Origin: Ilumatobacter sp. | GTDB lineage: Bacteria > Actinomycetota > Acidimicrobiia > Acidimicrobiales > Ilumatobacteraceae | Length of the DNA: 9,481 bases | Assembly: GCA_029263275.1 (NCBI GenBank) | Contig: JAJCXU010000246.1 | Location: forward strand, 1 to 9,481 | Direction of reading: 5' to 3' | Part shown: positions 1 through 6,071 of the stretch, in pieces | Layout of the letters: every line of letters begins with the position of its first letter | Position numbering within the stretch: the first letter of the stretch is position 1 | The notes under the pieces: generated by a model | What the model saw: the letters and a program-made list of their open reading frames with translations, nothing else | The model's database searches: none | Told to the model about the DNA's origin: nothing | Made by a program: the position numbers and the translations under genes

Positions 1-12
1 AACTAAATCCGG

Positions 13-18
13 TACACT
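13..18 (+). promoter_or_regulatory. Putative -10 box for leaderless pirin transcript
   Basis: TACACT lies exactly 6 bases before the ATG at 25. That would put transcription initiation at the start codon itself. No Shine-Dalgarno sequence is visible in the 24 bases available. Any -35 element would lie outside the window. The same spacing recurs at other genes here, which supports the reading; no transcript data are available. Confidence 0.5.
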
Positions 19-24
19 GTTCTC

Positions 25-1077
25 ATGAGCGCAATCCGTCAGACGTTCCCCCTCACGACCCAATGGCCGACCATCGACCCGTTCCTCTTCGTCGCACACC
101 ATGTCGACGACTACCCGAACGGCACCGCGGACCTTGAGCCTGATGCCTCCTTGAACAGCCGCACCATCGGGCAGGACTTCGACGGCATCGACGGCTGGAA
201 CATGTACCACGGCAAGAACGTGCCCGGCTTCCCACAACACCCCCACCGAGGGTTCGAGACGATCACCTACGTCCGGACCGGCTTCTGCGACCACAGTGAT
301 TCGATGGGCGCCACGGCCCGGTTCGGCCGCGGCGACACGCAGTGGATGACCGCTGGCAAGGGCATCGTGCACTGTGAGATGTTCCCGATGCTCAAGCGTG
401 ACGAGCCCAACCCACTCGAGCTGTTCCAGATCTGGTTGAACCTGCCCGCCGAGGACAAGATGGTCGATCCGTACTTCACGATGTTGTGGAGCCACGACAC
501 CCCGACCGTCGTCGACGCGGGACCGAACGGCGAGCTCGTCGACATCACCGTCATCGCTGGCACGCTCGCCGACGGCGACACCACCGTGACCGCCCAGAGC
601 CCACCCCCGAACTCGTGGGCATCGCGCGCCGAAGCCGACTTGGCAATCTGGCACCTGCGCTTCGATGCGGGCGCCAGCTGGACCCTGCCCGCCGCGGCTC
701 GGGCCGACACCGAGCGCGTGCTCTACGCATTCTCCGGGTCATCGCTGACCGTCGACGGTGAACACGTCGAAGCCGGCACCGGCGCATTGCTCGACGACCC
801 CACGCGGGCGATCGAATTGGTCGCCGGGCCCGAGGGCGTCGAAGTGATGCTGCTGCAGGGCCGACCGATCGGTGAGCCTGTCGCTCGCTACGGCCCGTTC
901 GTCATGAACAGCGACGCGGAGATCCGCCAGGCATTCGAGGACTACAAGCGCACCGAGTTCGGTGGCTGGCCGTGGCCGTCCGACGACCCGACACACGGAT
1001 CCGACGAGGGCCGCTTCGCCCACCACGCCGACGGCACACTCGAACGATTCGACCGCGAACCCGCCGCCACCACCTGA
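25..1077 (+). CDS. Pirin family protein
   Basis: This is a 350-residue bicupin of the pirin family. The N-terminal cupin carries HPHRGFETITY at residues 72-82 and GKGIVHCE at residues 111-118. From these, His72, His74, His116 and Glu118 match the four metal ligands known in pirins. The C-terminal pirin domain ends in the characteristic stretch ARYGPFVMN followed by an aspartate-rich tail. At about 350 residues it is longer than typical bacterial pirins of 230-300, mainly through an extended N-terminus and a polar C-terminal tail. Characterised pirins are metal-binding proteins, some with quercetinase activity or redox-linked regulatory roles. The substrate here cannot be read from sequence. 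The ATG at 25 fits the upstream -10 box. The gene stands alone and is followed by tandem hairpins that could end its transcript. Confidence 0.93.
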   Translation: MSAIRQTFPLTTQWPTIDPFLFVAHHVDDYPNGTADLEPDASLNSRTIGQDFDGIDGWNMYHGKNVPGFPQHPHRGFETITYVRTGFCDHSDSMGATARFGRGDTQWMTAGKGIVHCEMFPMLKRDEPNPLELFQIWLNLPAEDKMVDPYFTMLWSHDTPTVVDAGPNGELVDITVIAGTLADGDTTVTAQSPPPNSWASRAEADLAIWHLRFDAGASWTLPAAARADTERVLYAFSGSSLTVDGEHVEAGTGALLDDPTRAIELVAGPEGVEVMLLQGRPIGEPVARYGPFVMNSDAEIRQAFEDYKRTEFGGWPWPSDDPTHGSDEGRFAHHADGTLERFDREPAATT

Positions 1078-1145
1078 TTCACGTTTGCACCCGACCCCAA
1101 CGTGAGGCGGGCCAATTCACGTTTGCACCCGACCCCAACGTGAGG
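1077..1145. repeat. Two tandem 38-base hairpin repeats after the pirin gene
   Basis: A unit starting ATTCACGTTTGCACCC occurs at 1077-1114 and again at 1115-1145. The 31 bases shared by both copies are identical, and the period is 38 bases. Each copy holds a perfect 7-bp inverted repeat, TCACGTT and AACGTGA, around a 13-base C-rich loop (1079-1105 and 1117-1143). The first copy begins on the last base of the pirin stop codon. There is no T-tract. It could be a terminator, a REP-like dispersed palindrome, or both. The identity of the copies suggests recent duplication or repeat mobility. Confidence 0.85.
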
Positions 1146-1209
1146 TGCCCGCTGTGACTCGGTGCAAAGGTGCATCGGGTTGCGGCGGGGTTCACGGCAG
1201 ACTGTCACG

Positions 1210-2202
1210 ATGACCGTGCTGGACGATCTGCTCGCCGAACGAGGAACACTGCTGATCGACGGCGCCATGGGCACCGAGCTGTTCACTCGCGGGCTCGGGT
1301 CGGGCGACCCGCCAGAGATGTGGAACGTCGATCACCCTGACCGCGTCACGGCCGTGCATACCGACTACATCAACGCCGGCTCCGACATCGTGCTCACGAA
1401 CTCGTTCGGTGGAACCGGGTTCCGGCTCAAGCTGCACAAGCTCGACGACCGGTGCGTCGAACTCAACCGCGCCGCCGCGCAGGTCGCCCGCGCGGCCGCC
1501 GACGCACATCTGGCCGAGACAGGCCGCCGGGTCCTAGTCGCAGGATCGATGGGTCCGACCGGCGAGCTGCTCGTACCGATGGGCTCGATGACACCAGCGA
1601 CCTGTGCCGACGCCTTCCGCGAGCAGGCAACGGGACTCGACGAGGGCGGCGCAGACGTCCTCTGGATCGAGACGATGAGCCACCTCGACGAAATTGCGGC
1701 GGCCGTCGAGGGCGCCCGTTCGGTGAGCGATCTTCCCGTGTGTGCCACGCTCAGCTTCGATACGGCCGGACGCACGATGATGGGTGTCTCCGGCGAAGAT
1801 GCAGTGAACCGTCTCGCTGAACTCGGCGTCGACGCCATCGGCGCCAACTGTGGCAACAACCTCGCCGATACCGAAGCGGCGCTCCACCAGATGCGGGCGG
1901 CCAACCCCGATGTGCTGCTGATCAGCAAAGCCAACGCCGGCATGCCCGAGTGGCGCGGCACTGAGCTGCACTACAGCGGTGAGCCCGAGGTGATGGCCGC
2001 GCATGCCGTTCGTCAACGCGAATCCGGGATTCAGATCATCGGGGCGTGCTGCGGCAGTTCACCGAAACATCTCGCGATGATGCGCCGGGTGCTCGACGGT
2101 GAGATTCCGGTCCCCGAGGTCGAGTTCGAAGTCGCCGCAGTGCGTCAGGTGCCCAAGGGCCGCCAGCGCACCGGTCGCCGATCGCGTCCCACCACCGACT
2201 GA
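1210..2202 (+). CDS. Homocysteine S-methyltransferase, betaine-homocysteine methyltransferase type
   Basis: This 330-residue Hcy-binding (TIM-barrel) protein transfers a methyl group to homocysteine to give methionine. The three zinc-ligand cysteines of the family are present: Cys214 in GANC and the pair Cys280-Cys281 in GACCGS. Other family signatures are LLIDGAMGTELF near the N-terminus, GSMGPTGE at 112-119, and SFDTAGRTMMGV around 182-193. The overall pattern (EMWNVDHP, LTNSFGGTGFRLKLH) resembles bacterial betaine-homocysteine methyltransferases more than the MetH N-terminal domain as I recall them, so betaine or a related methyl donor is inferred, not shown. No cobalamin or folate domain follows. 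The last 25 or so residues are basic and probably disordered. I chose ATG 1210 over the in-frame GTG at 1162 because the family begins just before the DGAMGT motif. CAGACT, a weak -10-like hexamer, lies 6 bases upstream. Confidence 0.85.
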   Translation: MTVLDDLLAERGTLLIDGAMGTELFTRGLGSGDPPEMWNVDHPDRVTAVHTDYINAGSDIVLTNSFGGTGFRLKLHKLDDRCVELNRAAAQVARAAADAHLAETGRRVLVAGSMGPTGELLVPMGSMTPATCADAFREQATGLDEGGADVLWIETMSHLDEIAAAVEGARSVSDLPVCATLSFDTAGRTMMGVSGEDAVNRLAELGVDAIGANCGNNLADTEAALHQMRAANPDVLLISKANAGMPEWRGTELHYSGEPEVMAAHAVRQRESGIQIIGACCGSSPKHLAMMRRVLDGEIPVPEVEFEVAAVRQVPKGRQRTGRRSRPTTD

Positions 2203-2212
2203 GCCAGCGAAG

Positions 2213-2253
2213 GCGTGTGGACGTTGCGCACAGTGTGCGCAAGATCCACACGC
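2213..2253. terminator. Nested hairpin between convergent genes, probable bidirectional terminator
   Basis: GCGTGTGGA (2213-2221) pairs perfectly with TCCACACGC (2245-2253). Inside it, TTGCGCAC (2224-2231) pairs with GTGCGCAA (2235-2242) around a 3-base loop. A 2+2 internal loop separates the two stems, giving 17 bp in total. It fills most of the 60 bases between the stops of the homocysteine methyltransferase gene and purK, which converge. There is no T-run on either strand, so it would be a tail-less terminator of the kind often seen in high-GC actinobacteria. Confidence 0.7.
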
Positions 2254-2262
2254 GTTCGGAAT

Positions 2263-3396
2263 TCAGAAGGTGGAGCGAAGTTCGATGGCGCGGGCGGCGT
2301 CGCCGAGGACCGTGAGGTGGCCCATCTTGCGACCGGGCCGCGCCTCGGTCTTGCCGTACAAGTGCAGTTTCGCGAGCGGATCGGCGAGCGCGACCGACCA
2401 GTCAGGGTCCGCACCGTCGGGCCAGAGATCGCCGAGCAGGTTGACCATCGCCACGCCGTCGCAGGTCATCGACGTGTCGCCGAGACCAACACCGCAGATT
2501 GCTCGGATCTGCTGTTCGTACTGGCTGGTGACGCTGGCATCGAGTGTCCAGTGGCCACTGTTGTGCGGCCGCGGCGCCATCTCGTTGACGAGCAGTGACG
2601 TCTCAGCACCCGCACCGACGATGAACATCTCGACGGCGAGGACGCCGACGTAGTCGAGCTGCTCGGCGATGTCGCACGCGAGTGCAACGGCTTGCTCGGC
2701 GAGATCGGGATCGATGGCGGCCGGCACGACCGACACGTCGAGGATGCCGTCGGCATGGGTGTTCTCTGCCACCGGCCAGGTCCGCGCACTGCCGTCCAGC
2801 GATCGGCCGACGATGACGCTGACTTCGGTCTGCAGGTCGAGCATCGCTTCGACCACACACGGCACCTGCCCGAGTTCGTCCCACGCTGCGGCGAGCTCGC
2901 TGAGACCGGTGACGCGACGCTGCCCCTTGCCGTCGTAGCCGAGACGAGCGGTCTTCACGACCACTCCACCGTCGGCCAAGTCGCCGGGAATCTGACCGAG
3001 GCCACCTGCGTCGGCATCGAGCACAGCGTGTCGCCCAACCGGGAACCCGTGGTCGGTGAGGAATCGTTTCTCGGCCACGCGATCTTGAGCGATGCGCACG
3101 GCCGAAGCCGGCGGAGCAACACGAATCGAAGCCGCGAGCACGTCGAGCGCTTCGGCTGGCGGATTCTCGAACTCCGTGGTGACCACGTCGCACACGTCGA
3201 TCAATCGCTCGAGGGCTGCGGGGTCGTCGTAGGCGGCAACGAGGTGTTCGTCGGCCACCGCTCCAGCCGGCGCACCGGGATCGGGGTCGAGCACAACGGT
3301 TCGGTAGCCGATGAGCTTCGCGGCGATCAGGGCGTAGCGGCCGAGTTGGCCTCCACCGAGCATCCCGATCGTTGCCGGAGGAAGAATTGGCGTCAT
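2263..3396 (-). CDS. purK: 5-(carboxyamino)imidazole ribonucleotide synthase (PurK)
   Basis: PurK is an ATP-grasp enzyme that carboxylates AIR with bicarbonate and ATP to give N5-CAIR, which PurE then rearranges. The 377-residue length is normal for the family. Visible signatures are GMLGGGQLGR at residues 11-20 in the N-terminal domain, TTEFENPP, the ATP-grasp segment GYDGKGQ, and the C-terminal metal and substrate stretch EMAPRPHNSGHWT followed by SQYEQQIRA. The ATG shares one base with the purE stop (TGATG), so translation is probably coupled to purE in one transcript. No Shine-Dalgarno sequence is obvious before the ATG, consistent with reinitiation. The gene ends close to the convergent hairpin at 2213-2253. 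Confidence 0.96.
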   Translation of the reverse strand: MTPILPPATIGMLGGGQLGRYALIAAKLIGYRTVVLDPDPGAPAGAVADEHLVAAYDDPAALERLIDVCDVVTTEFENPPAEALDVLAASIRVAPPASAVRIAQDRVAEKRFLTDHGFPVGRHAVLDADAGGLGQIPGDLADGGVVVKTARLGYDGKGQRRVTGLSELAAAWDELGQVPCVVEAMLDLQTEVSVIVGRSLDGSARTWPVAENTHADGILDVSVVPAAIDPDLAEQAVALACDIAEQLDYVGVLAVEMFIVGAGAETSLLVNEMAPRPHNSGHWTLDASVTSQYEQQIRAICGVGLGDTSMTCDGVAMVNLLGDLWPDGADPDWSVALADPLAKLHLYGKTEARPGRKMGHLTVLGDAARAIELRSTF

Positions 3397-3893
3397 CAGC
3401 TCGGGGGGAGCGTCGAATCGGCAGCGACTTGCCGACGCTCAGCTCGGTACTCATCGAGTGCCGTACGGAGTGCCGGATCGTGATTGGCGAGCAGTGCGAC
3501 GGCGAACAGCGCCGCGTTGGTGGCACCCGCCTCGCCGATGGCGAAGGTCGCGGTGGGAATGCCGGCCGGCATCTGCACGATCGAATAGAGCGAGTCCTGG
3601 CCGGACAGGTGTCGAGATGCAACCGGCACACCGAGCACGGGGACCGTGGTTTTCGCGGCGAGCATGCCCGGCAGATGTGCCGCGCCGCCGGCGCCAGCGA
3701 TGATCGCCTGCAGGCCGCGGTCGATGGCCGATTCGGCGTAGGCGAACATCTCGTCGGGCATCCGGTGAGCACTGACGACTTCAGCCCGGTGTGGCACCCC
3801 GAATCGCGTCAGGATCTCGACGGCCTTCGACATGGTCGGCCAGTCGCTCGATGAGCCCATCACCACGCCGACAACAGCAGCTGCTTCAGTCAC
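3396..3893 (-). CDS. purE: N5-carboxyaminoimidazole ribonucleotide mutase (PurE, class I)
   Basis: PurE converts N5-CAIR to CAIR in de novo purine synthesis, directly after PurK. The 165-residue protein is the usual length of class I PurE and has its signatures: [10 protein letters not shown] at residues 12-21, VVSAHRMP with the catalytic His43, [11 protein letters not shown], and MPAGIPTAT. The class I form fits the presence of purK immediately downstream. The start is GTG at 3893. The -10-like hexamer TAACCT lies 6 bases before it and no Shine-Dalgarno sequence is visible, which suggests a leaderless purEK transcript starting here. A small membrane protein gene lies 54 bases upstream on the same strand and could contribute read-through transcription. 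Confidence 0.96.
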   Translation of the reverse strand: MTEAAAVVGVVMGSSSDWPTMSKAVEILTRFGVPHRAEVVSAHRMPDEMFAYAESAIDRGLQAIIAGAGGAAHLPGMLAAKTTVPVLGVPVASRHLSGQDSLYSIVQMPAGIPTATFAIGEAGATNAALFAVALLANHDPALRTALDEYRAERRQVAADSTLPPS

Positions 3894-3899
3894 ACCGTC

Positions 3900-3905
3900 A
3901 GGTTA
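3900..3905 (-). promoter_or_regulatory. Putative -10 box for leaderless purEK transcript
   Basis: Read on the minus strand, TAACCT is followed by 6 bases and then the GTG start of purE at 3893. No good -35 hexamer is seen 16-18 bases upstream. The assignment rests on the spacing shared with other genes in the window. It implies purEK can be transcribed separately from the small membrane protein gene upstream. Confidence 0.4.
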
Positions 3906-3947
3906 TGCCGTCACGACGCGCCCGCAGGCAGGCGTGGCCGTCGAAGG

Positions 3948-4202
3948 TCAGACCGCGCCAGATTCGAACAACTGCACGACCGGTGCATCGGCGGGCAGAC
4001 CGTTGTGGCCGCCACCGCCGCCGGAGTTGACGTCGCGCCCGAAGTAGAAGATCGCCCCGAGGATCGCGAGGAAGACGATCCCGGCAATGATCCACTCCAT
4101 CGTGCCCGAAATCCGGCTGGTCCTCTCGCCGCCGGTGTGGTGCACGGTTGGTCGGCCTTTCGGCGCCGTGTAACCCTTGCCGTGTTTCACATCGCTCGCC
4201 AT
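3948..4202 (-). CDS. Small single-pass membrane protein, unknown function
   Basis: This is an 84-residue protein from ATG 4202. It has a polar, basic N-terminal segment with KGYTAPKGRPT at about residues 9-19. One hydrophobic helix follows at roughly residues 37-55 (WIIAGIVFLAILGAIFYFG), then a Gly-rich linker (GGGGG near 61-65) and a short C-terminal tail. The positive N-terminal side predicts an N-in, C-out topology. I do not recognise the family. GKGxPTPKR-like N-termini are common in small actinobacterial membrane proteins, but that is too weak to assign a role. In-frame TTG and GTG codons upstream (4238 and further down) are less likely starts, because the TTG falls in a possible -35 box. 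The gene precedes purE on the same strand, so co-transcription is possible. Confidence 0.72.
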   Translation of the reverse strand: MASDVKHGKGYTAPKGRPTVHHTGGERTSRISGTMEWIIAGIVFLAILGAIFYFGRDVNSGGGGGHNGLPADAPVVQLFESGAV

Positions 4203-4209
4203 GGACACC

Positions 4210-4238
4210 AGGCAAGCAGACGCGACCCACCGAGACAA
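4210..4238 (-). promoter_or_regulatory. Weak candidate promoter for the small membrane protein gene
   Basis: On the minus strand TTGTCT (4238-4233) is followed by a 17-base spacer and TTGCCT (4215-4210), then 7 bases to the ATG at 4202. The spacing is right for a sigma-70-type promoter driving a leaderless mRNA. However, the -10 hexamer lacks the conserved A at position 2, so this is tentative. Confidence 0.25.
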
Positions 4239-4359
4239 GCGCGCCGGGCACTGTTTTCCGGATCGTTCGCCGCAACGAGCGCTGCAACCAACGGCGACGA
4301 CGTGCTGCCGAGTGGGCGGGCGCTGGCATTTCTCGGCACCGTCAGGCCGGCCCGCGTCG

Positions 4360-4365
4360 TATGGT
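4360..4365 (+). promoter_or_regulatory. Putative -10 box for leaderless SDR transcript
   Basis: TATGGT lies 7 bases before the ATG at 4373, and no Shine-Dalgarno sequence is seen. The hexamer overlaps an alternative in-frame ATG at 4361, so accepting it as a -10 box favours the downstream ATG as the true start. No clear -35 element is visible. Confidence 0.45.
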
Positions 4366-4372
4366 CACCGCC

Positions 4373-5146
4373 ATGGAACCTCTTGCCGGACGCGTCGCAC
4401 TCGTGACCGGGGTGTCACGTCCTCTCGGCATCGGTGCCGCGGTTGCGGGCCGCCTCCACACGATGGGCGCCACGGTCGTTGCAACGGGATTCACTCCGCA
4501 CGACGCCGAGATGCCGTGGGGTGTGCAACCACTCGGCGAGCTGCCGTTCGAGGTGCATCATCACGACCTCGAAGATGCGACGACGCCCGGTGCGTTGATC
4601 GATGAAGTGGTCGAGCAGCACGGTCGACTCGACATCGTTGCCGCGGTGCATGCGCGTAGTTCGCACGATGACTTGGCCGAGGTGACCGCTGACGAACTCG
4701 ATCGGTGCTGGGCCGCGAACGTGCGCAGCATCGTGTTGCTCGCACAACGCTTCGCCGCAGTCCATCAGCCACCGCCGGCCGACGACCGTGCAATCGGCCG
4801 AATGCTGTGGTTCACCAGCGGGCAGCACCTCGCACCAATGGACGGCGAGATCGCCTACGCCGTGAGCAAGGGTGCGCTCCACCAGATGACCGCCTCGATC
4901 GACCGTGCGCTGTCAGCGAATCGGATTGTGGCGAACTGCATCAATCCCGGTCCCGTCGACACCGGCTGGGCGACAGCGGATCGCGGCGACCTTCACGGCC
5001 AGGTTGCTGGCATGTTTCCCGACGGCCAGTGGGGTGGACCCAACGACGTGGCCAATCTTGTCGGATTCCTCGTCAGCGACGAAGGTGCGTGGATCCGCGG
5101 TCAAGTCATCAACTCCGAAGGCGGGTTCAACCGATTCGGGTCGTGA
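4373..5146 (+). CDS. Short-chain dehydrogenase/reductase (SDR), classical type
   Basis: This 257-residue classical SDR has a complete catalytic tetrad, Asn116, Ser149, Tyr162 and Lys166 (YAVSK motif). Its N-terminal cofactor-binding loop is TGVSRPLGIG at residues 12-21, and the C-terminal INSEGGF is typical of FabG-like SDRs. The usual NNAG motif after strand 4 is replaced by AVHAR, a departure also seen in some SDR subfamilies with an SRxxGIG loop. An NAD(P)H-dependent oxidoreductase role is secure; substrate and direction are not. The residue after strand 2 is Phe in ATGFTPHD, so cofactor preference cannot be called. The in-frame ATG at 4361 would add four residues. The gene diverges from the small membrane protein gene and ends two bases from the stop of the convergent 59-residue ORF. 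Confidence 0.9.
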   Translation: MEPLAGRVALVTGVSRPLGIGAAVAGRLHTMGATVVATGFTPHDAEMPWGVQPLGELPFEVHHHDLEDATTPGALIDEVVEQHGRLDIVAAVHARSSHDDLAEVTADELDRCWAANVRSIVLLAQRFAAVHQPPPADDRAIGRMLWFTSGQHLAPMDGEIAYAVSKGALHQMTASIDRALSANRIVANCINPGPVDTGWATADRGDLHGQVAGMFPDGQWGGPNDVANLVGFLVSDEGAWIRGQVINSEGGFNRFGS

Positions 5147-5148
5147 CG

Positions 5149-5328
5149 TCAGCTCGCGTCGACGTACACGTAGACCGGGCCGGCGTGACGATCGTCGAGG
5201 AGGTAGATCCCACCGTCACCGCGGTCGATCTCGAGCGGGAGCGGCGTCGGGACGCGCATCCAGCCGACCGGTCGACCGGGCCCACCCTCGCACGGCACCA
5301 TCGTGTCGCTGGGGGCGGGTCCGTTCAT
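5149..5328 (-). CDS. Small protein (59 aa), translationally coupled to the phosphotransferase
   Basis: An ATG at 5328-5326 overlaps the TGA of the upstream phosphotransferase gene as ATGA. It opens a 59-codon frame closed by TGA at 5151-5149. Codon third positions are strongly G or C, like the neighbouring genes. AGGG lies about 8 bases before the ATG as a possible ribosome binding site. The protein starts MNGPAPSDTMVPCEGGPGR and has a Pro-rich middle (VPTPLPLEID). It ends in an aromatic, hydrophobic segment (GGIYLLDDRHAGPVYVYVDA) that looks like short beta strands. It has no signal peptide or membrane helix and a single cysteine at residue 13. I recall similar roughly 60-residue actinobacterial hypothetical proteins with a CxGGP start and PPLE motif, but no function. 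The stop is two bases from that of the convergent SDR gene. Confidence 0.72.
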   Translation of the reverse strand: MNGPAPSDTMVPCEGGPGRPVGWMRVPTPLPLEIDRGDGGIYLLDDRHAGPVYVYVDAS

Positions 5329-6056
5329 TCTTTGCCCTGGCGAGCCAGTGCCTTGACGCGGAGCGCCGCGACTGCAGCGCGTTCGCCTGGAGTGGTGCCG
5401 GGATCGCCGAGGCGATGGTCGCAGGCAGCCACGGCGAAGGCGTCGATTTCACCGGCGCCACGGGCACGTTTGAAGACCTCGACGCCGATTCGGACGCCCA
5501 TCTGCTGCACCAACCCTTCCGGTTCGAACGTGGCCATCTCGACATAGGTCAACGCCGCATCGAACCCGGCGGGGCCACCGGCTGCGTTGGTCCAGTCGAT
5601 CACCACCGGGCCGTCGCTGGTGAGCATCACGTTCATCGGATGGAGATCGAGATGCAGCACGCTGTCGTCGCGCCGTTTGCTCGGCGCGGCGGTCGTCGGT
5701 GTGACCATCCAGTCCGGTGCGACCAGCGCATTGATCTCGCGCTGGATACGGGCCAGCAAGCGCAGATGGGAGAACAGCTTCCAGGGACGAGACTCGAAGT
5801 CGTCGAGCATCGTGACGCCGTCGATTCGCTCCATCAAGATGTCCCGATCGGGAAGATGCCCCGCCTCGAGGTCGAAGACCGCGGGCACTCTGACGCCTTG
5901 CTCAGCGACGAACCGCATCACGCGAGTCTCGTACTCGATGTTCTGCTCCCGTTGGCGGTAGCGACGCAGCACGCGGCCATCACCCAGGTCGTACACGTCA
6001 GCGGCACGACCGCTGGCGAGCAGCGGGCCGGGAGGCGGAACGACCGACTCGGTCAC
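5325..6056 (-). CDS. Phosphotransferase of the aminoglycoside phosphotransferase (APH) fold
   Basis: This 243-residue kinase-like protein has HLDLHPMNVM at residues 135-144, giving catalytic Asp137 and metal-binding Asn142. VIDWTNAAGG at 152-161 supplies the DFG-equivalent Asp154. The N-lobe has a short glycine-containing loop (ASGRAADVYDLGDGRVLRRYR), with Arg where many kinases have the beta-3 Lys, common in this branch. At 243 residues it is shorter than antibiotic-modifying APH enzymes of about 260-300, and the context gives no reason to call resistance. Small-molecule phosphorylation is likely; the substrate is unknown. The start is GTG 6056, with GGTGAT 6 bases before it as a Shine-Dalgarno match. 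It lies 15 bases after the aminotransferase stop and overlaps the 59-residue ORF by 4 bases, so the three probably form one operon. Confidence 0.87.
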   Translation of the reverse strand: MTESVVPPPGPLLASGRAADVYDLGDGRVLRRYRQREQNIEYETRVMRFVAEQGVRVPAVFDLEAGHLPDRDILMERIDGVTMLDDFESRPWKLFSHLRLLARIQREINALVAPDWMVTPTTAAPSKRRDDSVLHLDLHPMNVMLTSDGPVVIDWTNAAGGPAGFDAALTYVEMATFEPEGLVQQMGVRIGVEVFKRARGAGEIDAFAVAACDHRLGDPGTTPGERAAVAALRVKALARQGKE

Positions 6057-6071
6057 GGCAGCATCACCATG

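Noticed and set aside
1162..1209. Upstream GTG start for the homocysteine methyltransferase
   Set aside because: The extra 16 residues (MQRCIGLRRGSRQTVT) are basic and unlike the family N-terminus, and the family DGAMGT motif sits at the expected distance from ATG 1210.
2213..2253. TGTGGA/TCCACA sequences as DnaA boxes or a replication origin
   Set aside because: They form the arms of a hairpin between convergent genes and do not match the TTATCCACA consensus. There is no AT-rich region, and no dnaA or dnaN nearby.
2692..3483. A 263-codon open frame on the plus strand
   Set aside because: It lies entirely antisense to purK and the end of purE, both of which are unmistakable; the composition is that of a mirror frame.
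4148..4372. N-terminal extension of the SDR from an upstream start
   Set aside because: The extension is Arg/Cys-rich without SDR features. It would make the protein about 75 residues too long and would place the probable promoter inside coding sequence.
5325..6056. Aminoglycoside resistance gene
   Set aside because: The fold is APH-like, but the protein is short, sits in a chromosomal metabolic operon, and has no features of known resistance enzymes or mobile context.
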